Assembly: GCA_949743895.1 (NCBI GenBank)
Contig: CATJUX010000092.1
Coordinates: forward strand, 1 to 13,980
Length of the DNA stretch: 13,980 nucleotides
From: JANFXS01 sp022791155
GTDB taxonomy: Bacteria; Bacillota; Clostridia; Lachnospirales; Anaerotignaceae
Direction of reading: 5' to 3'
A program made the translations under genes and the position numbers. Each line of letters starts with the position of its first letter. Within the stretch, counting starts at the first letter, position 1. This document shows, in pieces, positions 13,963-13,980 of the stretch. The notes below the pieces were generated by a model. The model did no database searches and had not been told where the DNA came from. It saw only the letters and a list, made by a program, of their open reading frames with translations.

Positions 13963-13980
13963 ACCCTCCCCTGTTTGGCC

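Larger units (their letters stand above)
13610..13980. other. non-coding end region with repeats and stem-loops
   Basis: No convincing gene lies in these 371 bases. Besides the elements listed separately, it contains a 12-bp perfect palindrome AATTGATCAATT (13872-13883) and a small hairpin TTTCCC-GAA-GGGAAA (13833-13847). The GC content changes sharply from AT-rich to GC-rich islands. Confidence 0.6.

Overview
The window looks like chromosome of a low-GC anaerobic Firmicute of class Clostridia. The evidence is: strong AAGGAGG-type ribosome binding sites, lipoprotein and LysM proteins of Gram-positive type, an aldo/keto reductase carrying a two-cluster ferredoxin tail, and a short-chain acyl-CoA dehydrogenase followed by etfB and etfA in the clostridial order. 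An Anaerotignum/Lachnospirales-like genome is a guess from the general look of the proteins and cannot be proved here. No plasmid, phage or transposase gene is visible.

Layout. Positions 1-128 hold an exact 58-bp tandem repeat with strong hairpins, directly in front of a cell-wall amidase gene (151-903) that ends in a terminator. A cyclopropane-fatty-acid synthase gene (minus strand, 1123-2286) diverges from a secreted LysM/cadherin-like/esterase gene (2556-3992). An iron-sulphur aldo/keto reductase (4237-5367) has a MerR-type promoter with a 19-bp spacer. It converges, across a two-way terminator, on a soluble PAS hybrid histidine kinase (minus, 5457-7184). Next on the minus strand are an unknown lipoprotein (7472-8104) and an unknown single-pass membrane protein (8195-8611). 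On the plus strand follow a flavin-reductase-like flavoprotein and RNA 2',3'-cyclic phosphodiesterase (8943-10131). A long leader with a clear sigma-A promoter precedes the acyl-CoA dehydrogenase-etfB-etfA operon (10611-13609). The last 370 bases are non-coding and full of repeats and stem-loops.

How the genes work together. The dehydrogenase and the two ETF subunits form one clear functional unit: flavin-based reduction or oxidation of a short-chain acyl-CoA. The other genes are single-gene or two-gene units concerned with the envelope (amidase, CFA synthase, LysM esterase, lipoprotein), redox or stress metabolism (aldo/keto reductase, flavoprotein), signalling (hybrid kinase) and RNA processing (ThpR).

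Most interesting point. The amidase carries an extra in-frame segment of about 21 residues immediately after its catalytic-glutamate motif. The DNA of that segment matches the 58-bp repeat just upstream of the gene at 24 of 27 positions. The repeat is also open in more than one reading frame. This suggests a small mobile or palindromic element that can land inside protein genes, like the palindromic elements described in Rickettsia. A second structured repeat family lies at the other end of the window.
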